DNA of 64,000 bases from Sepiola atlantica (lineage: Eukaryota; Mollusca; Cephalopoda; Sepiida; Sepiolidae): NCBI GenBank assembly GCA_963556195.1, contig OY744525.1, positions 79,838,344 through 79,902,343 of the forward strand, given 5' to 3'. The notes under the pieces are model-generated. The model did not search any database. It saw only the letters and a program-made list of their open reading frames with translations, and was not told the DNA's origin. This document shows positions 47,622 through 60,100 of this stretch, in pieces. Each line of letters begins with the position of its first letter. The stretch's first letter is position 1. The translations under genes were made by a program, and so were the position numbers.

Positions 47622-48120
47622 TGGGTATCTTTTACAATAATCCGCAGAGTGAAAACTCTCAAAAACAAATATACAACAAATAAAAGTAACTGTAGCTGAT
47701 AAAAGTTATTTTCCAACTTATCTGTGACATTTGTTTGTATTTTTAAGCCGTTCCAACTGCTATTTATTAGAAATCAATATTTTTGTCACACGAACATTGG
47801 GGGGGGGGTCGTATGCGAGGCTGGAAAATAGGCTTATCGCCGCTAAATAGGGTTAGGGTTAGGGTTAGGGTTTAGGGTTAAAAAAAAATTATTTTTAGTA
47901 AAAATCCGTGCCCCAAAAAAACAAGAATTTTTTTTTTACATCTAATAAAAACCCATTTATACTACGTAAAAATACAAACAAATGTCATAGGTAAGTAGGA
48001 AAATATCTATTCTCGACGTAGGTCACCATCACTTGTTGTATATTTATTTTTTTTTACCCCGTTCTCGTTCGTTTTTTGGACCCCGTCCGCGACTCTGCGG
48101 ATTATTGTAAAAGATACCCA
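47622..48120. repeat. Foldback element with telomeric repeats in its loop
   Basis: Outer arms GGGTATCTTTTACAATAATC (47623) and GATTATTGTAAAAGATACCC (ending 48119) are perfect complements and continue inward with imperfect pairing (TACAACAAATA / TTGTTGTATATTT; GACATTTGTTTGTATTTTTA / TAAAAATACAAACAAATGTC). The unpaired centre contains a poly(G) run and (TTAGGG)n. No coding sequence. Confidence 0.85.
47847..47880. repeat. Interstitial (TTAGGG)n
   Basis: TAGGGTTAGGGTTAGGGTTA and then GGGTTTAGGGTTA: about five units of the metazoan telomere repeat, G-rich strand on +. Confidence 0.95.
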
Positions 48121-49344
48121 AAAAAATAATAATTGGTTAATAGATTTAGTTGCTTAATTCTTATTTCAGTTATTGAGAGAAAATACGTAAATACAAAACA
48201 AAAAGCATTATTTAATCATTTGGAGGGGGGAATATTCATACACACACAACCCATCGTAAAATAGTGTTTACCCACCCTAAAAAACGTGTTTTTGTTCTTA
48301 ACTAGAAAATTATGAACTTCATGTATCGTTCTTTCTTAGCTGGCCCCGTGTTTGTAAAAATGGCGACTATATTTTTCGGCGCTTTGAGTGTATGATAAAA
48401 CTTGCTACACCTATTAATGTATTATTATTATTTATTTATTTATAAACATATAAACACAATTCAAGTAAAAATAGCACCAAAGTCTATTTTAAAAATATTT
48501 TTAAACAAATTAAAAACAAACAAACAAAAAATGAATCAATAAATTAAAAAATATATTTTTCAATGAATTATTATGACAATTATTATTGAAAATGTGCTCG
48601 CACAAACATCATATTTTAAGAAACTTTCGTTTTTTCGACTATATTTCGTCTTTCTGGAACTTTTAAACAAAATAGAATATTTAATGCAGAAAATTTTCCA
48701 GTATGCAATTATTATTCTAATGACAACCTGACGAAATCTCGTATTATGGATGTTTTTTGTATGAAGCCATTTTGAGATGTAAAAAAATCTTATGAATTAA
48801 AAAAAAAAAATCATAAGTTCTTGGAAAATAAGTTATAGAAAACTTCTGAGCATATTACCTATCTTTTCCTTGATATTTTTTCAATGTATAATAATTGCCA
48901 CCTGCATTTCATACAAAGTTGTTTTTGTGATAAAAAGGAATATTATTATGTTGACAATATTATCTGGTTGGTATGAATTTCTCTCCAGAGATGGCTGAAA
49001 TTCATAGTCTGAAACCAGCGTTTCTGTTATCGTCTGCTTGATCGTTATTTTCCGTGAGTTCTCGTAAACCCTTTACGGAAATTACCGAAGTATACATTTT
49101 TTTTTAATTTGAAAAATTGATTAAAAAATTTATTTAATTAAATTTTTTAGATTAAATTAAAATTGAATTAAAAATTAAAATAAATAATAAAAGGCTTAAT
49201 TGTACTTATTTCGTTTGTTATTCGCTCCAGCATTGAATAAAATCGATTCTTAATGTTAATTTTAACATGTATAAAATTGAATTTTTTTCCCTTGCAACCG
49301 TTTTATTTTCAATAATTTAGTTATTTATTCATTAATTAGCGACT
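48121..49344. other. Intergenic, no gene recognised
   Basis: AT-rich. Text near 48300-48400 (AAAATGGCGACTATATTTTTC) recurs at about 52045 in similar form, so repeats extend here. Confidence 0.45.
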
Positions 49345-50330
49345 AGTTTGTTTTTAAATCTTATTTTGGTTAAATCCAAGATTTTTTATGTTCTTGTGCC
49401 TTCTTGTTTAATCGTGCGCGTCATCTGACGTACAAGAAACTTTCACATTTATAAAACATTTTTTAAATTTCGACTTCCATTTCCTTTTTTAATTACTAAT
49501 TATTGATTACCTTCGCATAAGATAACATTAAAATTAAAGTAATGGAGAAGTTAGTTTCAGATATAATTCTAGCTGCAGAATTATTCTGTATGAATATAAA
49601 CTATTAGATCAATGAAACTTTACTAGTCACCTGTAAGAGTTTCTGTGGCGGCGCTGAACAAAAAACAATTTGTTCGGAAACATTTTATATGGGATTAGAA
49701 AATGTTATGAAGTGTAATAAAAAGTGACAAAAAGAAAGAAAAAAAGAACTTTCGGTTGATAATTTGTTTGTTAAAATTAATTCAATAAAATGTCATTTTT
49801 TTAATACAAAAACAAAATAACTTTCGGTTGATAATTTGTTTGTTAAAATTAATTCAATAAAATGTCATTTTTTTAATACAAAAACAAAATAACTTTCGGT
49901 TGATAATTTGTTTGTTAAAATTAATTCAATAAAATGTCATTTTTTAATACAAAAACAAAATAACTTTCGGTTGATAATTTATTTGTTAGAATTAATTCAA
50001 TAAAATGTTTTATTATGTTTCTATTTATCTCAAACACTTACATTAATGTGTTGTTGTTTTGTTTTTGTTTTTCAATGTAAATATTATTTCTTTATTACTA
50101 TAAAAAAAAATTATTAAACAAATGTATTATTATTATTAAACTATAATCCGAAGGAACAATAATGATAATACAATTCGCATAAAAAGAAATGCTAACAAAA
50201 AGGTTTTATTTTTCATTTCTGGTCATCCGTACGTCAGTCAGATAACGCGCACGATTAAACAGGAAGTCACAAAGACATAAGAATCTTGGATTTAACCCTT
50301 ATTTTTTGCTTTTAAATTCGTTAAATTAAA
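49345..50330. repeat. Large imperfect inverted repeat around a tandem array
   Basis: Left arm GGTTAAATCCAAGATT...GTTTAATCGTGCGCGTC (about 49368-49437) pairs with right arm GACAGATAACGCGCACGATTAAAC-type sequence to GAATCTTGGATTTAACCC (about 50218-50298), with mismatches. The tandem array 49747-50009 lies between the arms. Confidence 0.8.
49747..50009. repeat. 71-72-bp tandem repeat, about 3.7 copies
   Basis: Units start AACTTTCGGTTGATAATTTG at 49747, 49819, 49891 and 49962. Copies are almost the same, so the array is young. Confidence 0.95.
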
Positions 50331-51339
50331 TTCCGAAATTTGCGTTAAAAGTATGTTTAAAGTTTATTTTTTGTCTAAAAAAATGGAAGAAAAGAAAGAA
50401 AAAAAGTAACATACAGCATGATTTATTGCTATGTAGAATTTCTGTATTAAATATTTTAAGAGGATAATTTTCAAAAATAATTGGCACTTCTTTAGTATAG
50501 CTGTGAATCAGAAATCAATTTTGAAAAGTTAAATTCACCGTGGCCGTCGACGGCTACACATTGACGCCTAACCAACCAACCGGAAGTAATTCAGACTGAA
50601 TTTTTTATCCAAAAATGGATCTTTATTTTTACCATTATTTTTAGATAATAACGTTTCGTTTTAGAAAGTTTTAAATTATACAAAAAACAAATGGTAAATT
50701 TTTACTATCCATTCCCAGCACAGTTTACCCCTTAAAAAAGTTCAAATTCTACTTTTTTTGTGCAAATAAATTTAAACAGCCTAAAAAAATATCCGCAAAG
50801 AAGAAATTTAATTTTTTTTTAATATTTAAGATTATACCAAAAAAAATCACTGCAGACGCACAAATGATAACTTTTCGTTTTATAAAATTTTAAATTATAC
50901 AAAAAAATCATTGTTGACTATTCGTTTTATAACATTTTAAATCATTAAATAAAAAACACTGTTAGCTTTATTGATTGTTTTGAATAAAAACTTCTAATTC
51001 TATATTACTTCCGGTTGATTGGCTGCCCCTGTTTTCAAAATTGAAAACAAATAAATTCTTATTCACACCTAAACTAAAGAAGTGATGTTTTGCCTCCACG
51101 CAATATATTTTGACACGACAGGCCGTGTGATGAAAAATATTTTTTTTAAATAAATTAAAAAATAATTTATAACGAGTTGATTCGTCTACGAGACACATTA
51201 AATTATCGTTTACCTGTATAAAAATGACGTCTATGCAAAAGTTGTATTTTAAAACAAGAAATGTCATTCAGTTAATTCTCTTTTCGACCCCCTCCCTTCG
51301 CGCTTAGTGATTTTACAAGAAAAAATACGTCAATGGTAA
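50331..51339. other. Intergenic, no gene recognised
   Basis: AT-rich with repeated phrases (TTTCGTTTTATAAAATTTTAAATTATAC-like at 50650, 50875, 50925). No convincing gene. Confidence 0.4.
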
Positions 51340-51500
51340 CACTTGAGAAATCGAAAATAAGCAACATACATAACAAAGTTTGAAATAACAAAACTTATAA
51401 ACAGTTTCAGAAATTTAAAACAATACAGGTCGATAGAAAATTAAATTTTAATGCGTTTGTTGTATATTTTGCTTATTTTCGATTTCTCAACTGTTAACTA
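51340..51500. repeat. Inverted repeat, about 30-bp arms
   Basis: CTTGAGAAATCGAAAATAAGCAACATACA pairs with TGTATATTTTGCTTATTTTCGATTTCTCAAC. Confidence 0.8.
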
Positions 51501-51689
51501 TACTACATTGTTGCAAATAATATATATCTAGTTCTATTGTACACGTGGAATGTTGAAATGAAAAGTCGATCGGAAAATATATACTTGTCATCTTTATAAA
51601 TAAGTCCAAGAACAAGGTGTAAGGGCAATAATTCGAGTTCATAATTTTCTAGTTTTAGAAAACCCCCATTTTCAAGGTTAAACAGTATG

Positions 51690-51955
51690 GTAAATTTGTC
51701 GTTTCCTGCTCCAAATGGCAGATAACTCTGACGTCAATGAATCATATGCTATTTTTCGACCTCACAAATGAGTAAGTAAACCCAAATAAATTGTTTGTGA
51801 CTAATTTCAATTTGCCTTAAATTATTTTAAAGGAAATACAGTCGGGAAATTAATCCAAAACAATTTATTTGGGTTTCCTTGCAGGTCGGAATATAGCAGA
51901 CGATTCGTGACGTCAGAGTTGTCTGCCATTTTGAGCAAGAAACGACATTTAACAA
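51690..51955. repeat. Inverted repeat
   Basis: AATGGCAGATAACTCTGACGTCA (51714) pairs with TGACGTCAGAGTTGTCTGCCATTTTG (51909), and further in CCCAAATAAATTGTTT pairs with AAACAATTTATTTGGG-type sequence at about 51858-51874. Confidence 0.85.
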
Positions 51956-52109
51956 CATTATTTTATCTTTTGGTTAAGAATTTTTCAACTAAACTAAAAG
52001 TTACAATAATATTTGATCTTAGCATCGTTCTTGACTTGTTTATAAAGATGGCAACTATATTTTTCTGGTCGAGTTTTCATTTCGGCTGTTCACGTGTACT
52101 GTACGATGA

Positions 52110-52190
52110 AACTTTCTATAACTTAGTATTTTTAAGGTTATTTTTTTTGTCATAAAAAATAACCTTAAAAATACTAAGTTATAGAAAGTT
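52110..52190. repeat. Perfect 37-bp inverted repeat, 7-nt loop
   Basis: AACTTTCTATAACTTAGTATTTT... and its exact complement around a short loop. Confidence 0.95.
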
Positions 52191-52282
52191 ACTTTTTATT
52201 TTATTTTAAAAAGAAAAGGGAATACATGAGACGAGAGAGATAAATTACCCGTAATATCTTTTTTTAAAGTTATTTTCGTATA

Positions 52283-52480
52283 TTTGCTTCCCTACGAGGG
52301 CAGACACAATGCCGTTTTTTTATGTGGAGAAAATCCAGCTCCTTAAAAAGAACACTCAGAATTGAGACAAAAATAAAATTTGCCTCAGTCTAGAAGGATT
52401 TCTCCAACACCGACCGAGGACAGAACAGATTAAGTCTAGTATCAGATACTACACTTTGCTCCTAGACAAAAAGCGAAACA
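52283..52480. repeat. Dispersed repeat copy
   Basis: TTGCTTCCCTACGAGGGCAG, TGTGGAGAAAATCCAGCTCC, AATTGAGACAAAAAT: same family as 63890-64000. Confidence 0.65.
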
Positions 52481-52647
52481 TCGATAGAGCTTGTAACGGT
52501 GTATACACCTTTAACTTTTAAACTTAATATTTAGAAATTTAATAAAATCAAAACAAAACAAAAATTCAACGGGAAACGAAGTTCATTTGGAGAGTTGACA
52601 AATATTTATATATCAAAATTTAAAATTATATTAAATTTACTCACACA

Positions 52648-53662
52648 AAAATATTGGGCACATGTTCGTCTTTAACCACTGTCCGTTTTTCACAAATTTT
52701 TACTAACCATTTTTCTTTTCTTTTTTCGGTGTACACTTATCTATCAGGCTGCTAGAGAATTCCGGCGTTTTTGGAATTTTTTTTCAAATATTTTACATTT
52801 TAAGAGGGGGGATCAGTTTCCAATGTTAATTCAACGTAGACTGATCCCCCTCTTTTTGACCATCTCAATTTTATTTAAAATCTTTTTCGGTGTACGATTA
52901 CCTGTCATGTCAATAGAGAGTTCCGGGGGTTTTGGAAAGAAATTTTAAAAAATTGTGATTTTAAGACGGGGGATCAGTTTTCAATGTAAATTTAACGTGG
53001 ACTGATCCCCCTCTTTTTAACCATCTCAAATTTTAAAAATTCTTCTTCTGCTTACAATTACCTATCATGTCACGAGAGAATTCCGGCGTTTTTGGAAATA
53101 AATTTTTAAAAATTGAGATTTTAAGACGGGGGATCAGTCTTGTTCGTCTTTTACCATAGTTCGTTTTTCACAACTTTTTACGTCTTAAAATCTCATTTTT
53201 TTTAAATTTCTTTCCAAAAACGCCGGAATTCTCTCACGACATGATAGGTAATTGTAAGCAGAAGAAGAATTTTTAAAATTTGAGATGGTTAAAAAGAGGG
53301 GGATCAGTCCACGTTGAATTTACATTGAAAACTGATCCCCCGTCTTAAAATCACAATTTTTTAAAATTTCTTTCCAAAACCCCGGAACTCTCTATTGACA
53401 TGACAGGTAATCGTACACCGAAAAAGATTTTAAATAAAATTGAGATGGTCAAAAAGAGGGGGATCAGTCTACGTTGAATTAACATTGGAAACTGATCCCC
53501 CCTCTTAAAATGTAAAATATTTGAAAAAAAATTCCAAAAACGCCGGAATTCTCTAGCAGCCTGATAGATAAGTGTACACCGAAAAAAGAAAAGAAAAATG
53601 GTCAGTAAAAAGTTGTGAAAAATGGACAGTGGTTAAAGACGAACATGTGCCAAATATTGTTG
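52648..53662. repeat. Nested foldback element with internal ~160-bp repeats
   Basis: Outer arms of close to 500 bp (GGCACATGTTCGTCTTTAAC at 52658 and its complement ending near 53650). Inside each arm are about three tandem units (CTATCAGG 52741, CTGTCATG 52902, CTATCATG 53062), and most units carry a small palindrome GGGGGATCAG...CTGATCCCCC. The centre is near 53155. No coding capacity. Confidence 0.92.
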
Positions 53663-53699
53663 TATTGAAAACTAATGGCAGTGAGGAATTTATGATGGG

Positions 53700-54170
53700 A
53701 GAAAATGGTTGGCAGACATTTTGGTGCTTCTTTAGTTTCACGACGACATGAAAATATTTAAAGAAATGTATAAACTTTGTTATGTACTTACGTGTTAGCT
53801 GTAAATAAGATTGTACAGAAAAAATTATGCAAATTCATTCAGTATTTATTAAAATATAAGAAAAAGAAGAAAGAAAAAACGATCTTACGTATCTGTAAGA
53901 GATTTATGCTTACTTATTAGGCAAAGGAGATAACTCAAATTTTGTTTTCGGGAACATTTAAAATGGCGACTAATAGATAAAATCGTTTTTTATTTTTAAT
54001 TCAATAAATACTGGATGAATTTACGTAATTTTTGGTGTAGAGTCTTTTTCACGTAAGTACATAACAAAGTTTATACATTTCTTTTGCTATTTTTTTTTAA
54101 AGAGAGGCCTAACATGTCGCCGTGAAAGTAAAGAAGCACCGACATTTTTGCCAATTATTTTCATTTTTCA
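53700..54170. repeat. Foldback element with ~95-bp arms
   Basis: GGTGCTTCTTTAGTTTCACG, GAAATGTATAAACTTTGTTATG and ACTTACGTG on the left (53730-53793) pair with CACGTAAGTACATAACAAAG, TTTATACATTTC and CGTGAAAGTAAAGAAGCACC on the right (54049-54141). Confidence 0.88.
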
Positions 54171-54312
54171 AGTTAAAATATAGCAAATGTTTTTTGATGG
54201 CTAAAGTTTTATCACTAAAATACAAGTTGAAAACATTTTTTTCCAGACTTACGAGTATGGTTCTTGTGAAATGTACGTCGAGTGGTGTTTTGGGGTTTGT
54301 TTTTTTTAGAAT

Positions 54313-54408
54313 GGTACTTATGCAGATTAGGACCCAAACTAAGCTTAACCCTTACCCTAACCGACGCCAAGTTGATTTTAGCTTGGGTCCTAATGTACAT
54401 AAGTACCA
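54313..54408. repeat. Inverted repeat, ~30-bp arms
   Basis: GGTACTTATGCAGATTAGGACCC (54313) pairs with GGGTCCTAATGTACATAAGTACC (ending 54408). Confidence 0.92.
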
Positions 54409-54599
54409 ATAAATGAATAATGGTTTTGATTGATTTATATCAAAATATAAATTAATTATCTTGAATTATTTTTTCTCGCTATTTTAGGTACTACTTGACT
54501 TTATTACCACCACCTCTTGTTACAACTAATTGACGATTCTCTGGAATTTACTTGACGATGATGTGGACAAACATATGCCCTTCATTAACTTGAACAACA

Positions 54600-56940
54600 G
54601 TAACACTAACCCTAAGTACGGAGTGGTGTTCGAGAATACGTGATCGGGGTCAAGACCCTAAATTCGGCTTCTTTTAATAATTCAGCGGCAGTCAAGCACA
54701 GATCGTACGGCAGTCAAAATGGCTACAATTATGAACTCATATCCGAAAGTTAAGAGTGGATTTTTTCGATAACTATGGATCAGGCTCCATTTTCCAAGAC
54801 ATTTACATAGCAAGCAGAACCCACCTCGTAAGTATTCAAAAATATTTACGTAAATATTTTATAATCTTTTGTAGTTTAGTTTTTAATTTTATGTAAGCAA
54901 ATGAAATTTTGAAGAAATATTTTTTTTTTAAACTTGGAAATATAGATTTTAGATGGCAGGAGAGGGACGCTATAACATACATCAAAAGGCAAATAAATAA
55001 TTCTGAATTCAAAGAATTTTTATTTTTTATTTTGTTGGTGCTTCTTGATATAATCACTTTGTGATACAAGTATAGAGCTAATCATGACTGACGATTCCCT
55101 GAAATTTGTTTGACAATAATGAGCACGTAAACATGTTGGGGGAATTTGTGAGGTTGAGGTGCTTGGCAAAGACTGGAGATAGCCATTTTATAGTAGTGTC
55201 TGTATTCATGACTAGACTTGCTTGAAATGAAGGAAAAAAATGGTCATCGGAGTTCCATATAAAAGTACCAATAACTTCTCTACAATTAAATCGATTTATT
55301 TAACAGTGTCATCAAACAGAATAGGAACACAAAAAAGTAAGACAGCAAGGTCGATTGGTTCGGACGGTAGGTATGCACTATAGAAGTTTAATAAAGTCTA
55401 TGAGTTATTTGTCGTTTTCTCGAATGCAGCTTTTACCTCGCCTCCTGCCAAAGCCATGGCAAGGGGCAAGCAAGGCAATATGCATCTTGTCAGGTCTGCA
55501 TCTCGGCTGGAATTGTTTATATTTGTGCAGCAAATAGAGCTGGGTGGAAACAAGGAAAGGTGGGCATGCGCACTGTGTTCTGAATGAATACGTCACTACG
55601 CAAGTCTGGGCATAACAGCGCCAAGCCACATGAGAGATTACATCTCAATCATGTTGGTTGCTACAATATCCTTCTACTACTCTATGTTCAGTGTTGGCGG
55701 TTGAGAGTGCCAGAATCAGGATCGAGATCCGAAATTCAGCTTTTTCTCATGTACAGGTCGTATGGCAATCAAAATGGTTATGTTACTAATAAGCGTATAG
55801 TGATAAAAAGAAAAAAACAGACACATAATGAACTTTTAACTGATTGCAACATTCAATCATTTATTTTCTGATAATAATTGCAAGAGATTTTGTTAATGAA
55901 AGTTTTGTTTTAACTGACGGCTTTTTTGATGAAGCAGTAGCAATAACAGTGGTGTTTCAACGTTTTTTTAGTAATTCTTTTCTCTAATATTTTGTGGGGC
56001 TCGATTGCAATTTGATGATAGCCAATTCTCGTTTGCCGAGTGATGATGAAATATTGGATATATTTCTTGATGGGTTGGGTTATTCATTCATTTGTAACTG
56101 ATGATAATGATATTTGTGGATTGTCTTGTTGATATGATTTTGATCATAGTTGTGGACCTTATTGCTACTTGTGATAGCCAATTCTCATCTGCCAAATGGT
56201 GATGAAGTATTTGATGCATTTCTTGATCGGTTGGGTTATTTATGATAACAATAATAATGGATTGTCTTTGTCTGCAGAGAACCCATGGCCTAACAGTCGG
56301 GGTTAATTTGGTTTGGTCGCAAAAAGTCTGAGTAATTGTGTTGTGACTGACAAGGGTCCATTTAACAAGCTGTGATTTTTCTCCTTGGGTGTGCTTGGGT
56401 TCTCGCTTATCTAGCAATACCCAACAAGTGGTCGGCTCCCAGATAAACTGTTTCTGATTGGTTGAAATCAGATCTTGATCACCTATCAAAATTTAAATAT
56501 TTAACCAATCAAAATCAAGTATTTTACAGAAATCGTTTTTTTCTGCTGCTACTACTTTTGTTGTTGCTTGCTGCTGCTTGTTGTTGTTGTTCGTTCTGAA
56601 CAAGGTCCTACCAGTGAGACGTTATCTATTAGTTAGGAGAGAAAGTAAATAACTCAGAATGAGATCTTGCCAATGATTGTTATAGCAGTTACAATTATGA
56701 ACTTATATCTGAAAGTTATGAGAGTTTTCTTGGGTTCATTTTATAAAACATTTACATAGCGACTAGAACTCTCTTTGTAAGTAGGAAAAAAATTGTTCAT
56801 AATTTTTTTATAATCTTGTAATTTGGTGATGAATCAAAATTAAAAGAAATATAAAAAAATCTAAAATATATACTTAAGAACCGCGGAACATACGGTATAT
56901 GCTCATCCATTAAACTTTACTGTGATTGTAAAAACATAAG
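54600..56940. other. Intergenic, made of duplicated repeats
   Basis: Several pieces are present twice. ACAATTATGAACTCATATCCGAAAG near 54727 recurs at 56691. TAGCCAATTCTC...GGTTGGGTTATT occurs as a tandem pair at 56021-56083 and 56174-56240. 55120-55380 resembles 58120-58330. The reading frames here look like repeat sequence, and none is called as a gene. Confidence 0.5.
55120..55380. repeat. Dispersed repeat, copy 1 of 2
   Basis: GGAGATAGCCATTTT, GACTTGCTTGAAATGAAG and GTTCCATATAAAAGTACCAA have counterparts in the same order at 58120-58330. Confidence 0.6.
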
Positions 56941-56944
56941 CTGT

Positions 56945-57150
56945 TTGCTGTTTTATTTTAATGCCACCCCCCTCTCACATGCACACACTGTGGTAAAGTT
57001 AGACATGAGGTCACTTTATAAGTGGGAATCCAGCTCCCCACATTCTGAACAAGTGCAAATGCTGTCTGCCCCATTGGCATTACCTGGTGGGAGTGCCTCA
57101 GGTGATCAGCAAAAAACCAAACCTCCCAGGGGAGGAGGTAATGCCTTTAT
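56945..57150. repeat. Dispersed repeat copy
   Basis: AAAGTTAGACATGAGGTCAC, GGGAATCCAGCTCCCC, then GCCCCATTGGCATTACCTGG and GTGCCTCAGG. It links the 63890-type repeat with the 26495-type repeat, so both are parts of one element. Confidence 0.65.
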
Positions 57151-60100
57151 AAAAATGAAATGTCATAAAAGAATTGTCTGTCTTCAATCTTAATCTTTAT
57201 TATCTATTGAAATGTTATTTTATGATAATCATAAGTGGATGAAACAGGTAATTTGGTTATTTTATAGAATGAATGTGCATGAAAACATTCATTTCATTTA
57301 GAAGCAAAAAGCACCATAATACTTGACTTTTGTCTTTTAAACTTTAATTCAAACAAGAAATTATTTTCAATTCTACAGTTTAAAGGTTTCCAAATTACTA
57401 TCAATAGTAAAGCCACATAATAGTCAATACAAGTTAGCCATTGTTATAGATTCTATTATTTCTTACTAATACTTGACAAACATGGCTAACGCTAAACTGT
57501 GTTTACTTTTGTGTAAAAGTTGTAGTTATACATATATATATATATGTGTGTGTGTGTGTCTAAAGCAAGTTATGTGGATACTATTTGAATAGACTTTCCC
57601 ATTATTTAGTGCAGAAGTTGCCAATATTTAATATTCTATCTGTTTTTCACTTCAGATGTTCAGATGTGCCATATAATTTGACATGACAATCATTAAATTA
57701 GTTATGTTCATCAAAATCTGTCCTACAATATATTTACTCTTTATATTTTTATAGAAAGTGTGGAAGTTGGAGGGTGGGGGGGATAAAAAAAAGACCAATT
57801 TATTCCCCTTCTCTTTTGTCAGTCAACATTTATGATTAGGACACATGTAGTAGTAAGAATACATATTTTATTTTCATTTGGAGTAAATTACTGAAATACT
57901 TTGACAACGAACTTAATCCAAGGGAAATAAACAATGCAAAAAATAAACAAAACTGATATAACTTTTTGGGACCATAAACAAATTCCCAATTCTGCTAGCA
58001 GCTGCAAGGAATGGGTTTAGCATGACACTGTATCTGCAATCACTAAAATGCCACACTTTTTCAAATGTAAACATAACATAGAACATGTTTTCAATGAGTC
58101 TATAGTGGAGAGTTGTTGTGAGTTAAAGACTCGCTTGCCGGAGACGGGAGATCGTCATTTTGTTGAGTCGGCCATATTTGTAATTATCTGACTGAGTTAG
58201 CTTGAATTGAAGAAGAAATGAGCTCATCTAGTTCCAAATAAAATACTAACATCTTCACCATAATTAAATCAACTTTAACGTTTCATTAAAAGAAGAACAT
58301 AAGCATGTAAGGCAGGTTGGCTCGACAGGCAGGCTTAAGACAGAATGTTGAGTTCTGGAGTTTGATCTTGTCTTGCCATTTTCTGGCGAAGAATGAGGTG
58401 CTTTTAGCATCTTGTCTCAATGGTATCTCGTTCAGGAACTGAATTGCATTTTCTCGCCCACAAGGTAGGCTGAAACAGATCTTGGCTGAAAGTCGCATGC
58501 ATGCGCAGAAGTGCTTCAATTGCCCATCATATTCCTATGCGAGTTTCAGCCTGCCTGTTTTAGTTGACCGAACTACAATTAAACATTATGCAAGAGATTG
58601 CATTACATACATAAGAAATAAATCTGTTGTGTAACTGCTACAAGTTCAATTCAGGTGCAAAATGCTAGCACGTATATGGATTGAGAAGATCAGATGTTAG
58701 ATTGTTCTTGTTTTTGAGAAACGGATGTTTATTCTGCACCTTCAACAAATAATGGTTCGCTAACTCCGAGACACCTTTCTGAACTGCTTTTTTTTATTGT
58801 GATCTATTGGCTGCAACACTTTCCCAAGAAACTGGAGCTATGCAACGGTTTTTCAGGGAGGTGTTCAGCATACTTCTGTAGCATTTGCACTGCCCACACT
58901 GTGATCATTTACCCTGGCATAGTTCTCCAATGAGTAATCTCTTTGAAATGCAAACATTTCACATGTGCAGTATGTGGCCATGCAATTTCAGTTGATTGCA
59001 TTGTAAAATATGAGAAAAGTATATATTGATATGCATGTAAATATTATTGTTTAAAGATTAAACCTTATGTAATAAAAATTCTATATTGGCATTCAGTTAA
59101 TAACTTTAAATCATTCATTAATACACTTTTGCATATCTTATTCAAACTGAAGTATACTTCTACAATGGGTAATAGATCATGACAAAAATATCACATTCTT
59201 TACATCTCTTTATACAGTTTTACTAAACTGCTTATTAACATTGATTATTAATAGCTGGAATAGCCAACCTAGGATGAGTTCATGATACTGAAACACCTTT
59301 AATAAATGCAAGAAGATCAGACTTCAAAATATGCTAAAGCAATGAAAATTAAAAATTAAAAAACAATTACTATAATAACTGTGGGAAGAGTTCATACAAC
59401 TGAAGTTATAAGCTTAGAAATGTTTCAGTTTTGTAGAATTATATCTCCTTTGAAGAGTGGGGGCATCAGTGGGTTAAAATAATATTTCAAATATCATTTG
59501 TCATTTTTTGTTTATTTCTTTTCTGCACTGAGTGAGGTACTGTGTAAAGGGTTAGAACATCTAGCTATAAAGAGTTTTTTAGTTCCCTCCATTAATGAAA
59601 GGAGCCCTTTGCCTGGGGGGGGGGTGATTAATCTTTGTACATGCTCATATACAATAAGATAGCACTCTGTTTTGAAGTAAGTCAGGCCCAGAACTTGAAA
59701 GAAAAAGTCTATGCCTGACTGATAAATACTGGAATGAATCAAAAGAAATGAACTATGTACCTCATATATGATGGAGGAATCGGCTTAAATAATTTTTTTA
59801 AAAGATAACTTGCTGAATTATTGTTTTTTTAATAAGTGCAAAACAAAGAATATATCTACATTATGGGATATATCTATGAGGTATAAAAAAAATATATTGT
59901 TGATGAGATGATGCTTGAAAAAATTATTTTGAATATCTTGTGTCAAAGTGAGTGGAAAAGGAAGAATACAGGCTTGTAATGAGAGAGAACAAAGGAAAAG
60001 GAAGATAATACAGTAAGGAGAAGACTGAAGAACATAATGGATGCCTGACTGGCAAATACTGGAATGAATGAATAAAAATGAACTATGTACCTTATATATG

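Noticed and set aside
47847..47880. Chromosome end
   Set aside because: Only about five TTAGGG units with ordinary sequence on both sides, inside a foldback element.
49747..50009. CRISPR-like array
   Set aside because: Direct tandem repeats with no unique spacers, in an animal genome.
54122..54412. Overlapping open frames on both strands with similar ends
   Set aside because: Explained by the inverted repeats at 53700-54170 and 54313-54408; no codon-like conservation or domain.
56088..56489. Minus-strand open frame of 133 codons
   Set aside because: It runs across a tandem duplicated repeat and ends in low-complexity sequence; no recognisable domain.
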